DNA of 64,000 bases from Acidobacteriota bacterium (GCA_022821145.1 JAJEEE010000010.1:60153-124152); one strand, 5' to 3'. Positions 36,783 to 47,983 are shown, counted from the first letter of the stretch. Program-made: numbers and translations. The notes: a model not told the origin generated them from the letters alone.

Positions 36783-37570
36783 AGCAGCCCCCTCAAGGCC
36801 TGGGCCGGGTCGGATGATCGGAGCAACTGTTCGCCGATCAGGAACGCGTCGGCGCCGGCCTCGGCCAGCCGCAGCCGGTCCTCGCGCGTGCGAATCCCGC
36901 TCTCGGTGACGAAGACCGCGCCGGCGGGCATCCGGTCGGCCAGCTCGAGGGTCGTCTCCAAGCGGACCTCGAACGTCTTGAGATCGCGGTTGTTGACACC
37001 GATCATCGTCGCGCCCGCCGCGACCGCCGACTGCAGCTCGCCGGCGTCGTGGACTTCGACGAGCGCGTCGAGGCGCGCCGCCGCCGCCGCCTCGATCAGC
37101 CGTTCCAGGTCGCCGGCGTCGAGCATGGCCGCGATCAACAGGATGGCGCTGGCCCCGGCCGCCCGGGTCTCCCATACTTGGTACTCGCTGAAGACGAAGT
37201 CCTTTCTGAGGACGGGCAGCGACGACGCCTCGGCCGCGGCCTTCACCCAGCCCAGGTCGCCCTGGAAAAAATCCTCCTCGGTCACCACGGAGATCGCCGA
37301 CGCGCCCGCCTCCGCGTAGCATCGCGCCAGGGCGCCGGCGTCGAGATCCTCGACGAGCACGCCCGCCGACGGGGACGCCTTCTTCACCTCGGCGATGATC
37401 CGCGTGCGCCCCGGCGCTGCCAGCGCGCTCCGGAACGACGGACGGTCCGGCGCCATCGCAGCCATCTTCCGCACGATGGCCTCGGGCACGCGCATCTCGG
37501 CGTCGGCCACCCGCTTGCGCTTCGCCCCCACGATGCGCGTCAGGAATTCCGCCGGTTCTATTCTGGTCAT
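36779..37570 (-). CDS. trpC: Indole-3-glycerol phosphate synthase
   Basis: 263 residues. Catalytic lysine motif EVKKASPSAGVL (about residue 62), second Lys in VLRKDFVFSEYQV, Glu in VTEEDFF, GVNNRDLKTFEV and SGIRTREDRLRL. It closes the indole ring. It starts within the last four bases of trpD and ends within trpF, so trpD-trpC-trpF are tightly coupled. Confidence 0.97.
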   Translation of the reverse strand: MTRIEPAEFLTRIVGAKRKRVADAEMRVPEAIVRKMAAMAPDRPSFRSALAAPGRTRIIAEVKKASPSAGVLVEDLDAGALARCYAEAGASAISVVTEEDFFQGDLGWVKAAAEASSLPVLRKDFVFSEYQVWETRAAGASAILLIAAMLDAGDLERLIEAAAAARLDALVEVHDAGELQSAVAAGATMIGVNNRDLKTFEVRLETTLELADRMPAGAVFVTESGIRTREDRLRLAEAGADAFLIGEQLLRSSDPAQALRGLL

Positions 37571-38576
37571 GACGCCGACAAGGCCCGCAAGGCCTCGAGT
37601 TTCCGTAGCGCGCTGCCGGAATCGATGGCGGCGGCGGCCCGGCCATACCCGTCAGCGAGGTCGGCGGCGTGTCCGGCGGCGGCGATCGCGGCCGCGGCGT
37701 TGATCAGGACGGCGTCGCGATGCGGTCCCGTCCCGCCCGCGAGCACCTCGCGAACGATCGCCGCGTTCTCGTCGGGTCCGCCGCCGCGGATCGCGTCCAG
37801 CGGCGCCGCCGCGACGCCGAAGTCGGCGGGTTCCACTGAAAAGCGACGGATTCGATCGGAACGCACCTCGAGGATATCGGTCGGCCCGGACAGGGAAATC
37901 TCGTCGAGGCCGCCCGCGCCGTGAACCACGAACGCATGGCGGACGCCCAGCCGGCCGAGCGCGGCGGCCATCCGTTCCAGGATCGACGGGCTGTTGACGC
38001 CGACCACCTGGTAACAGGCGGCGGCCGGGTTGGCCAACGGCCCGAGGATGTTGAACACGGTCCGCAGCTTGATCTCGGTCCGGACCGGCGCGACGTGTTT
38101 CATGGACTTGTGAAACGCCTGAGCGAACAGGAAGCCGATGCCGATCTCCGAAAGCGCCCGGCGGAGGCGCTCCACCGGCATCTGGATGTCGACGCCGAGC
38201 GCCTCCAGGACATCGGCGCTGCCGGACCGGCTGCTGACCGACCGGTTTCCGTGCTTGGCGACCGTGGCCCCGGCCCCCGCGGCGACGAAAGCCGCGGCCG
38301 TCGAGATGTTGAAGGTCCCGGACCGGTCGCCGCCGGTGCCGCACGTGTCCAGAACGTCCGGGGGCGGCCCGTCCCACACGGGCGCGGCGCGTTCGCGCAT
38401 GACGCGCGCGAAGCCGACCAGCTCGTCGGCGGTCTCGCCCTTCATGCGCAAGGCGGTCAGAAAGGCGGCCACCTGCGCATGCGTCGCGGCGCCCGACATG
38501 ATCTCGTCCATCACGGCGCCGGCCTCCGTCTCGGCGAGATCCCCCCCATCGACCAGCCTCTGAACGGTATCGGTAA

Positions 38577-38580
<4 letters not shown>
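37567..38580 (-). CDS. trpD: Anthranilate phosphoribosyltransferase
   Basis: 337 residues. The PRPP motif DTCGTGGDRSGTFNIST (about residue 80) and KHGNRSVSSRSGSADVLEALG are complete. It joins anthranilate to PRPP. Monofunctional, unlike the TrpGD fusion of enterics; the glutaminase trpG is a separate gene directly upstream with a four-base overlap. Confidence 0.97.
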
Positions 38581-39146
<566 letters not shown>

Positions 39147-39151
39147 CGTGG

Positions 39152-40642
39152 TCACGTCTCCAGGCCGTTGGCGGCCAGCTCCAGCGCGCGCATCAGGGCC
39201 CGCGCCTTGCTCACCGTCTCCTGGTACTCGTTCTCGGGTACGGAATCGGCGACGATCCCCCCGCCGGCCTGGATGTGCGCCCGGCCGCCGCGGGCCACGA
39301 GCGTGCGAATCGCGATGCAGGAATCCAGGTTGCCGCTGAAGTCCGCGTACAGGACGGATCCGGCATAGACGCCCCGCCGCGTCGGCTCCCGCTCGTCGAT
39401 GATCTCCATCGCCCGGACCTTCGGCGCGCCCGAGACCGTGCCGGCCGGAAAGCACGCCATCAGCGCGTCGAAGCGGTCCACGTCGTCCCGCAACTCCCCG
39501 GCGAGCGCCGACACCAGGTGCATCACGTGAGAATAGCGCTCGATGAACATGAAGTCCTCGACGCGCACGCTGCCGTACTTGCAGACGCGCCCCAGGTCGT
39601 TGCGGCCGAGGTCGACCAGCATGACGTGCTCGGCCCGCTCCTTCTCGTCGGCCGCCAGCTCCTCGGCGAGCGCCCGGTCCCGCGCGTCGTCGCCGCCTCT
39701 CGGGCGCGTGCCGGCGATCGGCCGGTAGGCCGCGGACCGGCCGCGGATCTGGACCAGCATCTCCGGCGACGCCCCGACGATGGCGCCGTCGGGAAGGTCC
39801 AGGAAATAGGTGTAGGGCGACGGGTTCACCATGCGAAGGGCCCGGTAGATCTGGAACGGACGGGCGGGCAGGTCGAGCGCGAACCGCTGGGAGAGGACGA
39901 CCTGGAAGATGTCGCCGGCCGCGATGTATTCCTTGGCCCGATCCACGGCGGCCAGGTAGTCGGCCTTCTCGAAGTTGGACGTCACGGCGGCGGGCCGCTC
40001 CGTCCGCGATGGCGCCGGGATCTCGAACGGCCGCGTCAGCAGCCGCTCGACCGCCGCGATCTCGCTTTCGGCCTTCCGGTAGAGCGCCTCGATCGACGGC
40101 CCGCCCTCCTCGACGAAGAGATTCGTCACGATGTGGATCTGGTTCCTCAGGTGGTCGAACGCCAGCACGGTCCGGAAGAACATCATGACGGCGTCGTCCA
40201 TGCCGACGTCGTCCGCGCCCGTCGCCGGGATGTCCTCGATCAGGCGCACCATGTCGTATGCGAAGTAACCGACCGCGCCGCCGCTGAACGGCGGCAGCCC
40301 TTCGACCGACACCGACCGGAAACGCCGCATGGTCCGGCGCAGGTCGTCGAAGAATGCGCCGCCGCGGCCGCGGTCGTAGTGCCGGATCTCCACACCGGCG
40401 TCCGCGCTCGGCCTGTCGGGCCCGACGCTGAGAACCAGGAACGGATCGCGGCCGAGGAACGAGTACCGGGCCAGCTTCTCGCCGCCTTCGACCGATTCGA
40501 GCAGGAACGCGTGCGGGCGGTCTTCGCCGAGCCTCAGGAACGCGGAGACGGGCGTCAGGAAGTCGGCGACGACCGACTTGTACACCGGTATGACGTTGCC
40601 GTCGGCGGCGAGGCGCTCAGCTTGTTCCAGACTTGGCCGCAT
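39152..40642 (-). CDS. trpE: Anthranilate synthase component I
   Basis: 496 residues. [18 protein letters not shown] near residue 48 carries the LLES motif of the tryptophan feedback site, so inhibition by the end product is likely. The chorismate site is present: [26 protein letters not shown] and [15 protein letters not shown]. First committed step of tryptophan synthesis. The gene begins 26 bases inside hisIE, which ties the histidine and tryptophan blocks. Confidence 0.97.
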   Translation of the reverse strand: MRPSLEQAERLAADGNVIPVYKSVVADFLTPVSAFLRLGEDRPHAFLLESVEGGEKLARYSFLGRDPFLVLSVGPDRPSADAGVEIRHYDRGRGGAFFDDLRRTMRRFRSVSVEGLPPFSGGAVGYFAYDMVRLIEDIPATGADDVGMDDAVMMFFRTVLAFDHLRNQIHIVTNLFVEEGGPSIEALYRKAESEIAAVERLLTRPFEIPAPSRTERPAAVTSNFEKADYLAAVDRAKEYIAAGDIFQVVLSQRFALDLPARPFQIYRALRMVNPSPYTYFLDLPDGAIVGASPEMLVQIRGRSAAYRPIAGTRPRGGDDARDRALAEELAADEKERAEHVMLVDLGRNDLGRVCKYGSVRVEDFMFIERYSHVMHLVSALAGELRDDVDRFDALMACFPAGTVSGAPKVRAMEIIDEREPTRRGVYAGSVLYADFSGNLDSCIAIRTLVARGGRAHIQAGGGIVADSVPENEYQETVSKARALMRALELAANGLET

Positions 40643-41246
40643 GACGGTTCTCGAGCTCGCGGGCGATGTCTTCCAGCGACACGCCTCGTTCCACGAGCAG
40701 GACCAGCAAGTGGTAGACCATATCCGACGCCTCGCCCACGAGCTCGCCGGCGGAGGGGTTCTTGGCGGCGATGATGGTTTCGGCCGATTCCTCGCCGATC
40801 TTCTTCAGGATCTTGTCGAGGCCGCTGTCGAACAGGTAGGTCGTGTAGCTGCCCTCGGGCCGGTTCTCCTTCCGCTCCTCGATCAGGCGGTACAGCTTCC
40901 TGAGAAAGCCCTCCGCCGTCGGCTCGACTCCGAAACAGGAATAGGTCCCGCGGTGGCACGCCGGTCCGGCCGGATCCACCTCGATCAACAGGGTGTCGCT
41001 GTCGCAGTCGCCGCGAACGCTCCGGACCGACTGGAGGTTGCCCGACGTCTCGCCCTTGTGCCAGATCTCCCGCCGGCTCCGGCTGTAGAAGTAGGTCTCG
41101 CGCCGCTCCAGCGTCAGATCCAGCGATTCCCGGTTCATATAGGCCAGCATCAGGACCTCGCGCGTCGCGGCGTCCTGCACGATCGCCGGCGCCAACCCGT
41201 CCGGACCGAAGCGGACCTCTTCCAGCAGCTCGCGTCTTCGAATCAT
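40617..41246 (-). CDS. hisIE: Bifunctional phosphoribosyl-AMP cyclohydrolase/phosphoribosyl-ATP pyrophosphatase
   Basis: 209 residues. The N-terminal HisI domain (about residues 1-115) has the zinc/Mg motifs [14 protein letters not shown] and [12 protein letters not shown]; the HisE domain (about 120-205) has [19 protein letters not shown]. Second and third steps of histidine synthesis. Starts in the last four bases of hisF (ATGA) and overlaps trpE at its 3' end. Confidence 0.96.
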   Translation of the reverse strand: MIRRRELLEEVRFGPDGLAPAIVQDAATREVLMLAYMNRESLDLTLERRETYFYSRSRREIWHKGETSGNLQSVRSVRGDCDSDTLLIEVDPAGPACHRGTYSCFGVEPTAEGFLRKLYRLIEERKENRPEGSYTTYLFDSGLDKILKKIGEESAETIIAAKNPSAGELVGEASDMVYHLLVLLVERGVSLEDIARELENRHAAKSGTS

Positions 41247-42013
41247 CGGACGACGACCCCCTTCCGGCGCAGATGGTCCTTGGCCTGACCGATCGAATAT
41301 TGCCGGAAATGAAATATCGAAGCGGCCAGAACGGCGCTGGCCCGGCCGTCGACGATGGCGTCGACCAGGTGGTCCAGGTTGCCCGCGCCCCCGGACGCGA
41401 TCACCGGGATGTCCAGCGACTCGGCGATTCGGCGCGTCAACTCCAGGTCGTAGCCGTCGCGCGTCCCGTCGGCGTCCATGCTGGTCAACAGGATCTCGCC
41501 GGCGCCGCGGCGGGCCACCTCGACGGCCCATTCCACCGCGTCGCGCTCGGTTCGGACCCGTCCACCGTGCGTGTAGGCCTTCCATTCGGGCCGCGATCCG
41601 TTGGAGCGCGGTTCGCGGCGCGCGTCGACGGCGACGACGATGCATTGCGCGCCGAAACGACGGGCCGCCTCGCTGACCAGTTCCGGGCGTTCGAGGGCCG
41701 ACGTGTTGATCGACACCTTGTCGGCGCCCGCGCGCAGGATGTCCCGGATGTCGTCCAGCGAACGGAGGCCGCCGCCGACCGTGAACGGGATGTTGATCGA
41801 ATCGGCCACGCGTCCGACCATCTCGCCGACGATCTCCCGCCGGTCCGAGGAAGCCGTGATGTCCAGGAACACCAGTTCGTCGGCGCCCTCCTCGGAATAG
41901 CGCAGTCCGGCTTCCACCGGGTCGCCGGCATCGCGCAGATCGACGAAGTTCACGCCCTTGACGACCCGGCCGTCCCTGACGTCCAGGCATGGAATGATAC
42001 GCTTAGCCAGCAT
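41243..42013 (-). CDS. hisF: Imidazole glycerol phosphate synthase, cyclase subunit
   Basis: 256 residues. Catalytic Asp in [16 protein letters not shown] (about residue 11) and in [10 protein letters not shown] (about 130); phosphate sites VGGGLRS and ASGGAGNL. Uses ammonia from HisH to make IGP and AICAR. Overlaps hisA by 11 bases and hisIE by four. Confidence 0.97.
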   Translation of the reverse strand: MLAKRIIPCLDVRDGRVVKGVNFVDLRDAGDPVEAGLRYSEEGADELVFLDITASSDRREIVGEMVGRVADSINIPFTVGGGLRSLDDIRDILRAGADKVSINTSALERPELVSEAARRFGAQCIVVAVDARREPRSNGSRPEWKAYTHGGRVRTERDAVEWAVEVARRGAGEILLTSMDADGTRDGYDLELTRRIAESLDIPVIASGGAGNLDHLVDAIVDGRASAVLAASIFHFRQYSIGQAKDHLRRKGVVVR

Positions 42014-42731
42014 GGGTCAACGCCAGGGTTTCTTCCAGGTCGATCCGCCCCTCGTAGAGCGCCTTCCCGATAATGACGCCTTCCAGACGCGGGTGGGCCA
42101 GATCCCGGAGGCCGGCGACGTCGGCCAAGGTCGCCACTCCACCAGAAGCGATGACGCGCAGTCCAGTGGATTCCAGCATTGTTCGGCTCGCGGCAACGTT
42201 CATTCCGGACAGCTCCCCGTCCCGGGAGATGTCGGTGTGGACGATCAACCGCACGCCGGACGCCTCCAGCCGCCGGGCAAGATCCACCGCCGAGACGCCC
42301 GCTCCCGCCGTCCACCCGGACACGCGCACCACGCCGTCCCTCGCATCGATACCGACCGCCACGCGGTCCGCGTAGCGCTCCAGGGCCTCCGCGAGAAACT
42401 CCGGACTTTCGACGGCGGCCGTTCCCAGAATCACGCGGTCGATCCCGATATCGAGGAACCGCGTGACGGCGTCCATGTCGCGAACGCCGCCGCCCACTTG
42501 GATCCGGATCCCGGGACACGCCCCGCGAATCTCGCGAATCGAATCGGTATTGACGGGACGGCCCGTGAACGCGCCGTCGAGATCGACGACGTGCAGCCAC
42601 CGCGCGCCCGCGCCGGACCACCGCGCCGCCATCTCGACCGGCGCTCCGTAATCCGTCGCATCTTCTTTCCGGCCCTGCCGCAGCCGCACGGCGCGGCCGT
42701 CGAGAATGTCGATTGCCGGATAGACGTTCAT
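42003..42731 (-). CDS. hisA: ProFAR isomerase
   Basis: 242 residues. General acid/base Asp in [13 protein letters not shown] (about residue 8) and in [12 protein letters not shown] (about 130), phosphate site QVGGGVRD. It isomerises the aminoaldose ProFAR. Trp-side reactions by PriA are not needed because trpF is present downstream in the same unit. Confidence 0.97.
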   Translation of the reverse strand: MNVYPAIDILDGRAVRLRQGRKEDATDYGAPVEMAARWSGAGARWLHVVDLDGAFTGRPVNTDSIREIRGACPGIRIQVGGGVRDMDAVTRFLDIGIDRVILGTAAVESPEFLAEALERYADRVAVGIDARDGVVRVSGWTAGAGVSAVDLARRLEASGVRLIVHTDISRDGELSGMNVAASRTMLESTGLRVIASGGVATLADVAGLRDLAHPRLEGVIIGKALYEGRIDLEETLALTHAG

Positions 42732-43357
42732 TGCCTTGCGAAGTTGTCGAGGATGCGTTCACCGACGTGCTGGCTCTTCTCCGGGTGGAACTGCGTCGCC
42801 CACACGTTGCCGGACCCCACGACTGCGGGGAAGTCGACGCCGTAGTCCGTCTCGGCGATCGCCAGGTGCGGATCCTCGGGCGCGGCGAAGTAGGAATGGA
42901 CGAAGTAGACGAAGCTCTCTCCCCGCACGCCTTCAAGGAGCGGATCCTCACGCCTCATGTGCAACTGATTCCAGCCCATGTGGGGAACGTGGACGCCCGC
43001 GGGCAGCTTGACGACGCTGCCGGGCAGGAGGCCGAGCCCGCGGTGTCGGCCGAATTCCTCGCTGTCGTCGAACAGCAGTTGCATCCCGAGACAGACCCCC
43101 AGAAGCGGCGTTCCGGCGCGCGCCCGGTCGACAACGGCTTCGGACAACCCGAGGTCGTCCAGATGCGCCATGGCGTCGCCGAACGCTCCCACGCCGGGAA
43201 GAACCAGTTTTTCCGCGGCCAGCACGTCCGCGGCGTCCGACGTGACGCTCGCCGTGTACCCGAGGCGCCGGAACGTGTTCTCCAGACTCCGCAGGTTATT
43301 CATCTTGTAGTCGACGATCGTGATCGCCGACGATGGTTGCGACGGCATGGGCGTCAC
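42728..43357 (-). CDS. hisH: Imidazole glycerol phosphate synthase, glutaminase subunit
   Basis: 209 residues; a start further in, close to AITIVDYKMNN, is possible. Class I glutaminase: nucleophile Cys in LLGVCLGMQLLF (about residue 88), catalytic His/Glu in QFHPEKSQ. It feeds ammonia to HisF. Overlaps hisA by four bases; hisB ends three bases upstream of it. Confidence 0.96.
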   Translation of the reverse strand: MTPMPSQPSSAITIVDYKMNNLRSLENTFRRLGYTASVTSDAADVLAAEKLVLPGVGAFGDAMAHLDDLGLSEAVVDRARAGTPLLGVCLGMQLLFDDSEEFGRHRGLGLLPGSVVKLPAGVHVPHMGWNQLHMRREDPLLEGVRGESFVYFVHSYFAAPEDPHLAIAETDYGVDFPAVVGSGNVWATQFHPEKSQHVGERILDNFARQ

Positions 43358-43360
43358 CTG

Positions 43361-43945
43361 CTACAACGCTCCTTTCGTCGACGGTATTTCGCCGTCGGCG
43401 GCGACGACGCGGGAAGCCTGGTGGAGCGCCCGCGCCGCGGCCTTGAACATCGTTTCGGCGATGTGGTGCTGGTTTCGCCCGTAGATGGACGCCACGTGGA
43501 CGTTCAGCCGGCCCTCCTGCGCCAGCGCCTTGAAGAACTCCTCGATCAGCTCCGTCTGGAGCCCGCCCAGCATCGGCGTTTCGAACCGGGCGTCGTAGAC
43601 CAGGTAACCCCGGCCGGAGAAGTCCACCACGACCCGGCTCAACGCCTCGTCGAGCGGGACGTAGGCATGGGCGAAACGCGCGATGCCGCGCCTGTCGTCC
43701 AGGGCGTCGTTGAGCGCCTGTCCCAACGTGAGACCCACGTCCTCCACCGTGTGGTGGCCGTCGATCTCCAGATCGCCCCGCGCATGGATGTCCAGATCCA
43801 TGCGCCCGTGCCGCGCCAGTTGCGCCAGCATGTGATCGAAGAACGGGATGCCCGTGTCGATCTCGTGCCGGCCGCTGCCGTCCAGGTCGAGCCGCACGCG
43901 AATCTCCGTTTCCTTCGTCCGCCGGTGTTTCTCAGCCTTGCGCAT
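43361..43945 (-). CDS. hisB: Imidazoleglycerol-phosphate dehydratase (monofunctional HisB)
   Basis: 194 residues from ATG 43945, overlapping hisC by 14 bases. Metal-binding motifs FFDHMLAQLARHG and DGHHTVEDVGLTLGQAL, with a second set RNQHHIAETMFKA. Only the dehydratase domain is present; the histidinol-phosphatase domain of enteric HisB is missing, so that step must be done by a gene elsewhere. Confidence 0.97.
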   Translation of the reverse strand: MRKAEKHRRTKETEIRVRLDLDGSGRHEIDTGIPFFDHMLAQLARHGRMDLDIHARGDLEIDGHHTVEDVGLTLGQALNDALDDRRGIARFAHAYVPLDEALSRVVVDFSGRGYLVYDARFETPMLGGLQTELIEEFFKALAQEGRLNVHVASIYGRNQHHIAETMFKAAARALHQASRVVAADGEIPSTKGAL

Positions 43946-45017
43946 CGAGTGCCTCCAGGGCGTCGTCCAGTGCGTCCAGGAACCGCGCGTTCTCGGCGGC
44001 CGTCCCGACCGACACGCGCAAGGCCCGGTCCAACATCGGGTAGTTGCTGACGTCACGGACCAGGACGCCGCGCTCGTAGAGCCGTTCGAAGACCTCGGCC
44101 GCGGGATGCGCCGTCCGGAACAGGACGAAGTTGGCGGCCGAGGGAAACGCCTCGACGCCGGGCCGGGCGTCCAACCCGGCCTTCAGGCGCTCCCGGTCCT
44201 CGATGATCGCCCGGATCGATCCCTGCAGCTCGTCGACTGCGTCGATCAGCGTCTCGGCGGCGGTCAGCGTGAACACGTTGACGTTGTAGGGAAGCTTCAC
44301 CTTGTTCACTTCCCGGGCGATCCCGGGGCCGGCCAGCATGTAACCGAACCGCAATCCCGCGATTGCCATCGCTTTCGAGAAGGTTCTCAGAACGACCAGG
44401 TTCTCGAACCGTTCGAGCAGCGGCGCGGCGGACTGCCGACTGAACTCATGATACGCCTCGTCGACGACGACCAACCCACGGGCCGAGGCGATAATCCCGG
44501 ACAGGTCGGCCGCGGGCAGGAACGTTCCCGTCGGATTGTTCGGCGAGCAGATGATCGTGACGTCCGACTCGCGCGCGGCCGCCCGGAGCCCCTCCACGTC
44601 GAACGTCAGGTCGGCGCGGAGCGGCGCCTCGCGGACCGCCGCGCCCATGGCCGACGCCAGGAGCCGATAGACGGTGAACGTCGGCTGGGGCATGGCGACC
44701 GTCTTGCCCGGCCCGGCCGTGGCCACCAGGGTTGCCAGAATCAGCTCGTTCGAGCCGTTGCCCACGAGGATGCCGTCCGCCGGCCACCCGGTGAACCGGC
44801 TGAGCGCCGCCGTCATGCGCGAGGGCACGAACGCCGGGTACCGCCGCCATCCCGACTCCCCGAAGCGCGCCATGATCTTCCGCTTCAGGGAATCGGGAAT
44901 CTCGCGCGGGTTCTCGTTCTGGTCCAACTTGACGTCGGCTTCCAGGTACTTGAGCGTGTAGGCCGAGGCCTCCCGGACTTCCCGCTTAATGACGTCGGAT
45001 GGCGATCGACCGGGCAT
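43932..45017 (-). CDS. hisC: Histidinol-phosphate aminotransferase
   Basis: 361 residues. Class I/II aminotransferase: LDQNENP near the N-terminus, CSPNNPTGT, VVDEAYHEF, and the PLP lysine in RTFSKAMAIAGLRFGYM (about residue 220). It could also serve tyrosine or phenylalanine synthesis. The start at 45017 overlaps the hisD end by 32 bases. Confidence 0.96.
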   Translation of the reverse strand: MPGRSPSDVIKREVREASAYTLKYLEADVKLDQNENPREIPDSLKRKIMARFGESGWRRYPAFVPSRMTAALSRFTGWPADGILVGNGSNELILATLVATAGPGKTVAMPQPTFTVYRLLASAMGAAVREAPLRADLTFDVEGLRAAARESDVTIICSPNNPTGTFLPAADLSGIIASARGLVVVDEAYHEFSRQSAAPLLERFENLVVLRTFSKAMAIAGLRFGYMLAGPGIAREVNKVKLPYNVNVFTLTAAETLIDAVDELQGSIRAIIEDRERLKAGLDARPGVEAFPSAANFVLFRTAHPAAEVFERLYERGVLVRDVSNYPMLDRALRVSVGTAAENARFLDALDDALEALDAQG

Positions 45018-46269
45018 GTCCCGTCAAACCCTCGGCGGTGGCGAATTTCTCGATCATGGCGCCCGACTGCTCGATGGCGCGTCCGGAATAGCGGACCACG
45101 CTGGTCCGCTTCTGGAAATCGTAGACCCCGAGCGGCGAGAAGAACCGCGCGGTCCGAGCCGTCGGCAGGACATGGTTCGGACCGGCGAAATAGTCGCCGA
45201 CGGCGGTCGGGGAATAGCGCCCCACGAAGACGGCGCCGGCGTTGACGACCCCGTCGGCCACCGCGTCCGGTTCGGCCATCAGCACCTCGACGTGTTCCGG
45301 AGCGATGTGGTTCACCAGCCGGACGGCGTCGTCGGGGCCGCCGAGGACGAAGCTGATTCCGTTGTTGGCGACGGCCATGCGGGCGATGGCGTCGCGGTCC
45401 AGCGATTCGAGTTGAACCTGAACCTGGTCGAAGACCGCCGCGGCCAGTTCATCCGACCAGCAGATCAACCAGACCCGGGCCGTCTCGTCGTGCTCCGCCT
45501 GCGCCAGGAGATCGGCGGCGATCCAGGCGGGGTCGCAGGTCTCATCGGCCACGACGGCCACCTCGCTCGGTCCGGCGAACATGTCGATGTGCACCCGTCC
45601 GAACACCAGGCGCTTGGCGCCCTGGACATACGTGTTGCCCGGCCCGACGATCTTGTCGACCCCGGGAATCGACTCCGTACCGAAAGCCAGCGCCGCGATC
45701 GCCTGGGCGCCGCCGATCCGGTACACCTCGTCCAGTTCCAGCAGGTCGAGCGCCGCCGATACCAGCGGGTTCCCGTCGAGCGCGCCGGGAGGGGTCACCG
45801 CCACGATCCGCCCGACGCCGGCGACCTGAGCCGGAATGGCGTTCATGAGCACCGACGAGGGATAGGCCGCCCGCCCGCCCGGGATGTAGAGCCCGACCCG
45901 TCCCAGCGGCGTGATCCTCTGGCCGAGGTGGACGCCGTCGCCGCCGTAGATTTCCCACGGTTCCTGGCGTTGCTCCTCGTGGAACTGCCGGATGTTGGAG
46001 ATCGCCACCTTCAGTATCGCGACGAGTTCGTCGTCGGCCGCCGCGGCGTGGGACCGGATCTCGTCCCGGGTAACCCGGACGTTGCGCGAGTCGACCGGCA
46101 CGCCGTCGAATTCGCGCGTGTATTCGAACAGCGCGGCGTCGCCCCGGGCGCGCACGTCGTCGACGATATCCGCGACCGCGGCGCTGACCGACGTCCCGAC
46201 GTCGGGGGTCTCGATCAGCCTGTCGACCGTCGAGAAATCGAGCCCATCCGTCAGATCGACGATTCGCAT
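44986..46269 (-). CDS. hisD: Histidinol dehydrogenase
   Basis: 427 residues. GLYIPGGRAAYPSSVLM, RIGGAQAIAALAFGT, VHIDMFAGPSEVAVVADE and the catalytic Glu-His in IAPEHVEVL are all intact. Zinc-dependent oxidation of histidinol to histidine in two steps. Its start shares one base with the hisG stop (TGATG). Confidence 0.97.
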   Translation of the reverse strand: MRIVDLTDGLDFSTVDRLIETPDVGTSVSAAVADIVDDVRARGDAALFEYTREFDGVPVDSRNVRVTRDEIRSHAAAADDELVAILKVAISNIRQFHEEQRQEPWEIYGGDGVHLGQRITPLGRVGLYIPGGRAAYPSSVLMNAIPAQVAGVGRIVAVTPPGALDGNPLVSAALDLLELDEVYRIGGAQAIAALAFGTESIPGVDKIVGPGNTYVQGAKRLVFGRVHIDMFAGPSEVAVVADETCDPAWIAADLLAQAEHDETARVWLICWSDELAAAVFDQVQVQLESLDRDAIARMAVANNGISFVLGGPDDAVRLVNHIAPEHVEVLMAEPDAVADGVVNAGAVFVGRYSPTAVGDYFAGPNHVLPTARTARFFSPLGVYDFQKRTSVVRYSGRAIEQSGAMIEKFATAEGLTGHARSIAIRRH

Positions 46270-46910
46270 CAGGCCCTCCCCGCGCGCGGACCCGCGGCTT
46301 CGAGCGCGTCGACGAAACCGACGATCTCGGACCGTTTCGTCTGGTAGTTGGCGCGGTTGACGATGAGGCGGGCCGAGCTTTCGGCGATGACGTCGACAAC
46401 GACCAGCCCATTGTCGCGAAGCGTCCGCCCGGTCTCGACGAGGTCGACGATCCGGTCCGCCAGTCCGACGAGGGGACCCAGCTCGATCGAGCCGGACAGG
46501 GGAATGATCTCCACGGGAATGCTGCGCCGGTTGAAATACTCCGTGGCCGCATTCGGGTACTTGGTCGCCACGCGAACGATCGGCCGGTCCGCGTCGGCCG
46601 ACGAAGCGCCGTTCGGCGCGGCCACCACCAACTTGCACTGGCCGAATCCGAGATCGAGCGGCTCCAGGACATCGGCGCGCGACTCGAGCAGGACGTCGCG
46701 CCCGGTGATGCCGGCGTCCGCGGCGCCGTATTCGACATAGGTCGGGACGTCGATGGGCTTGACCAGAATCACGCGGCATTGCCCATCCGACGAGTCGAAT
46801 ACCAGGCGCCGGGAATCGGTCACGTCCTCGTCGAAACGGATTCCAGCCCGGTCCAGCACGGCGAGCGACGGCGCCAGAAACCGTCCTTTCGCGATCGCGA
46901 TCACGAGCAC
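46269..46910 (-). CDS. hisG: ATP phosphoribosyltransferase, short form
   Basis: 213 residues; the opening IAIAKGRFLAPSL and the motif GAADAGITGRDVLLE are typical. The C-terminal ACT-like regulatory domain of long HisG is absent, so it needs HisZ, whose gene lies directly upstream and overlaps by 10 bases. First, feedback-controlled step of histidine synthesis. Confidence 0.96.
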   Translation of the reverse strand: MLVIAIAKGRFLAPSLAVLDRAGIRFDEDVTDSRRLVFDSSDGQCRVILVKPIDVPTYVEYGAADAGITGRDVLLESRADVLEPLDLGFGQCKLVVAAPNGASSADADRPIVRVATKYPNAATEYFNRRSIPVEIIPLSGSIELGPLVGLADRIVDLVETGRTLRDNGLVVVDVIAESSARLIVNRANYQTKRSEIVGFVDALEAAGPRAGRA

Positions 46911-47983
46911 AGGCGCACCGCCTTGCCCTCGCCGCGCAGGCGCACGGCATCGGCGACGCTGGCCGCGTCCGACGGCCGGCCCTCGGCCGAGCGCCCGGCC
47001 GGGAAGGGGCGGGCCACGACCTGCTCCAGTCGTTCCAGGGTGAAGGAGAATCCGACGGCCGGCGTGTCGTGGCCGAACTGTGCCAGGAGATGGTCGTACC
47101 GGCCGCCGAGCGCGACCTCGAACCCGAGGCCGGGAACATAGGCCCGAAAGAGTATGCCACTGTAGTAGTCGAATCCCCGGATCTCCCCGAGGTCGATCGT
47201 GAGGCGTCCTGCCAGATCCAGCTCTTCGAAGACGGAATAGATCGATTCCAGGTGCGCGATCGCCTGGCGCGACCGTTCGTTGCGAACCAGGCCGCGGGCC
47301 GCGTCCAGCGTCTCCCGGCCGCCGGTCAGGTGCGGCACGGCCCGCAGGACCGCCTTGCGGCGCTCCTCCATATCGAGGCCGTCCAGCATCCGTTCCAGGC
47401 CGCTCTGGTCCTTGCGGTTCAACAGGCCCTTCAACCGGTCGATATCGGAATCCGGGAGACCGATCCGATCCACGATCCCGCCGAAGAAGTCGACGCTGCC
47501 CAGGTTGATCTGAAAGTCCGATACGCCCAGGCTTCGAAGCGACTCCATGCAGACGAGCAGAACCTCGGCGTCGGCGCTGGCGGACGAGACGCCGTACTGC
47601 TCGATGCCCATCTGGGCGAACTCCCGCTGCTGACCTCCTTTGGTCGTCTCGAACCGCAGCACCTCGCCCGAGTAAGACAAGCGGATCGGTCCGGGTTCCT
47701 GCGAGAGCCGCGTGGCCGCCGTCTTCGCGAGCAACGAGGTGAATTCCGGACGGAGCGCCAGGACGTTGCCTTCCCTGTCGATGAACCGGTAGATCCGGTC
47801 TTCCAACTCGTGGCCCATGCCCTTCACGAAGACGTCCAGGTAGTCCAGCATCGGCGGGATGATCTCCTGGTACGACCAGCCTTCGAAGACCGAGAATATG
47901 GCGCGCTCGACGGCCCGGCGCCGGCGCACGGCGTCTCCGATCAGGATTTGCGTCCCGGGCGGTATCTGCGTCAACGAGTTCAT
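46901..47983 (-). CDS. hisZ: ATP phosphoribosyltransferase regulatory subunit
   Basis: 360 residues, a HisRS-like class II fold without tRNA-binding domain: motif 2 region LRFETTKGGQQREFAQMGIEQ, the family phrase RGFDYYSGI and motif 3-like ALGGRYDHLL. Binds histidine and controls HisG in a hetero-octamer. Starts in the last four bases of asd (ATGA). HisRS itself is unlikely given length and missing anticodon-binding domain. Confidence 0.93.
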   Translation of the reverse strand: MNSLTQIPPGTQILIGDAVRRRRAVERAIFSVFEGWSYQEIIPPMLDYLDVFVKGMGHELEDRIYRFIDREGNVLALRPEFTSLLAKTAATRLSQEPGPIRLSYSGEVLRFETTKGGQQREFAQMGIEQYGVSSASADAEVLLVCMESLRSLGVSDFQINLGSVDFFGGIVDRIGLPDSDIDRLKGLLNRKDQSGLERMLDGLDMEERRKAVLRAVPHLTGGRETLDAARGLVRNERSRQAIAHLESIYSVFEELDLAGRLTIDLGEIRGFDYYSGILFRAYVPGLGFEVALGGRYDHLLAQFGHDTPAVGFSFTLERLEQVVARPFPAGRSAEGRPSDAASVADAVRLRGEGKAVRLCS

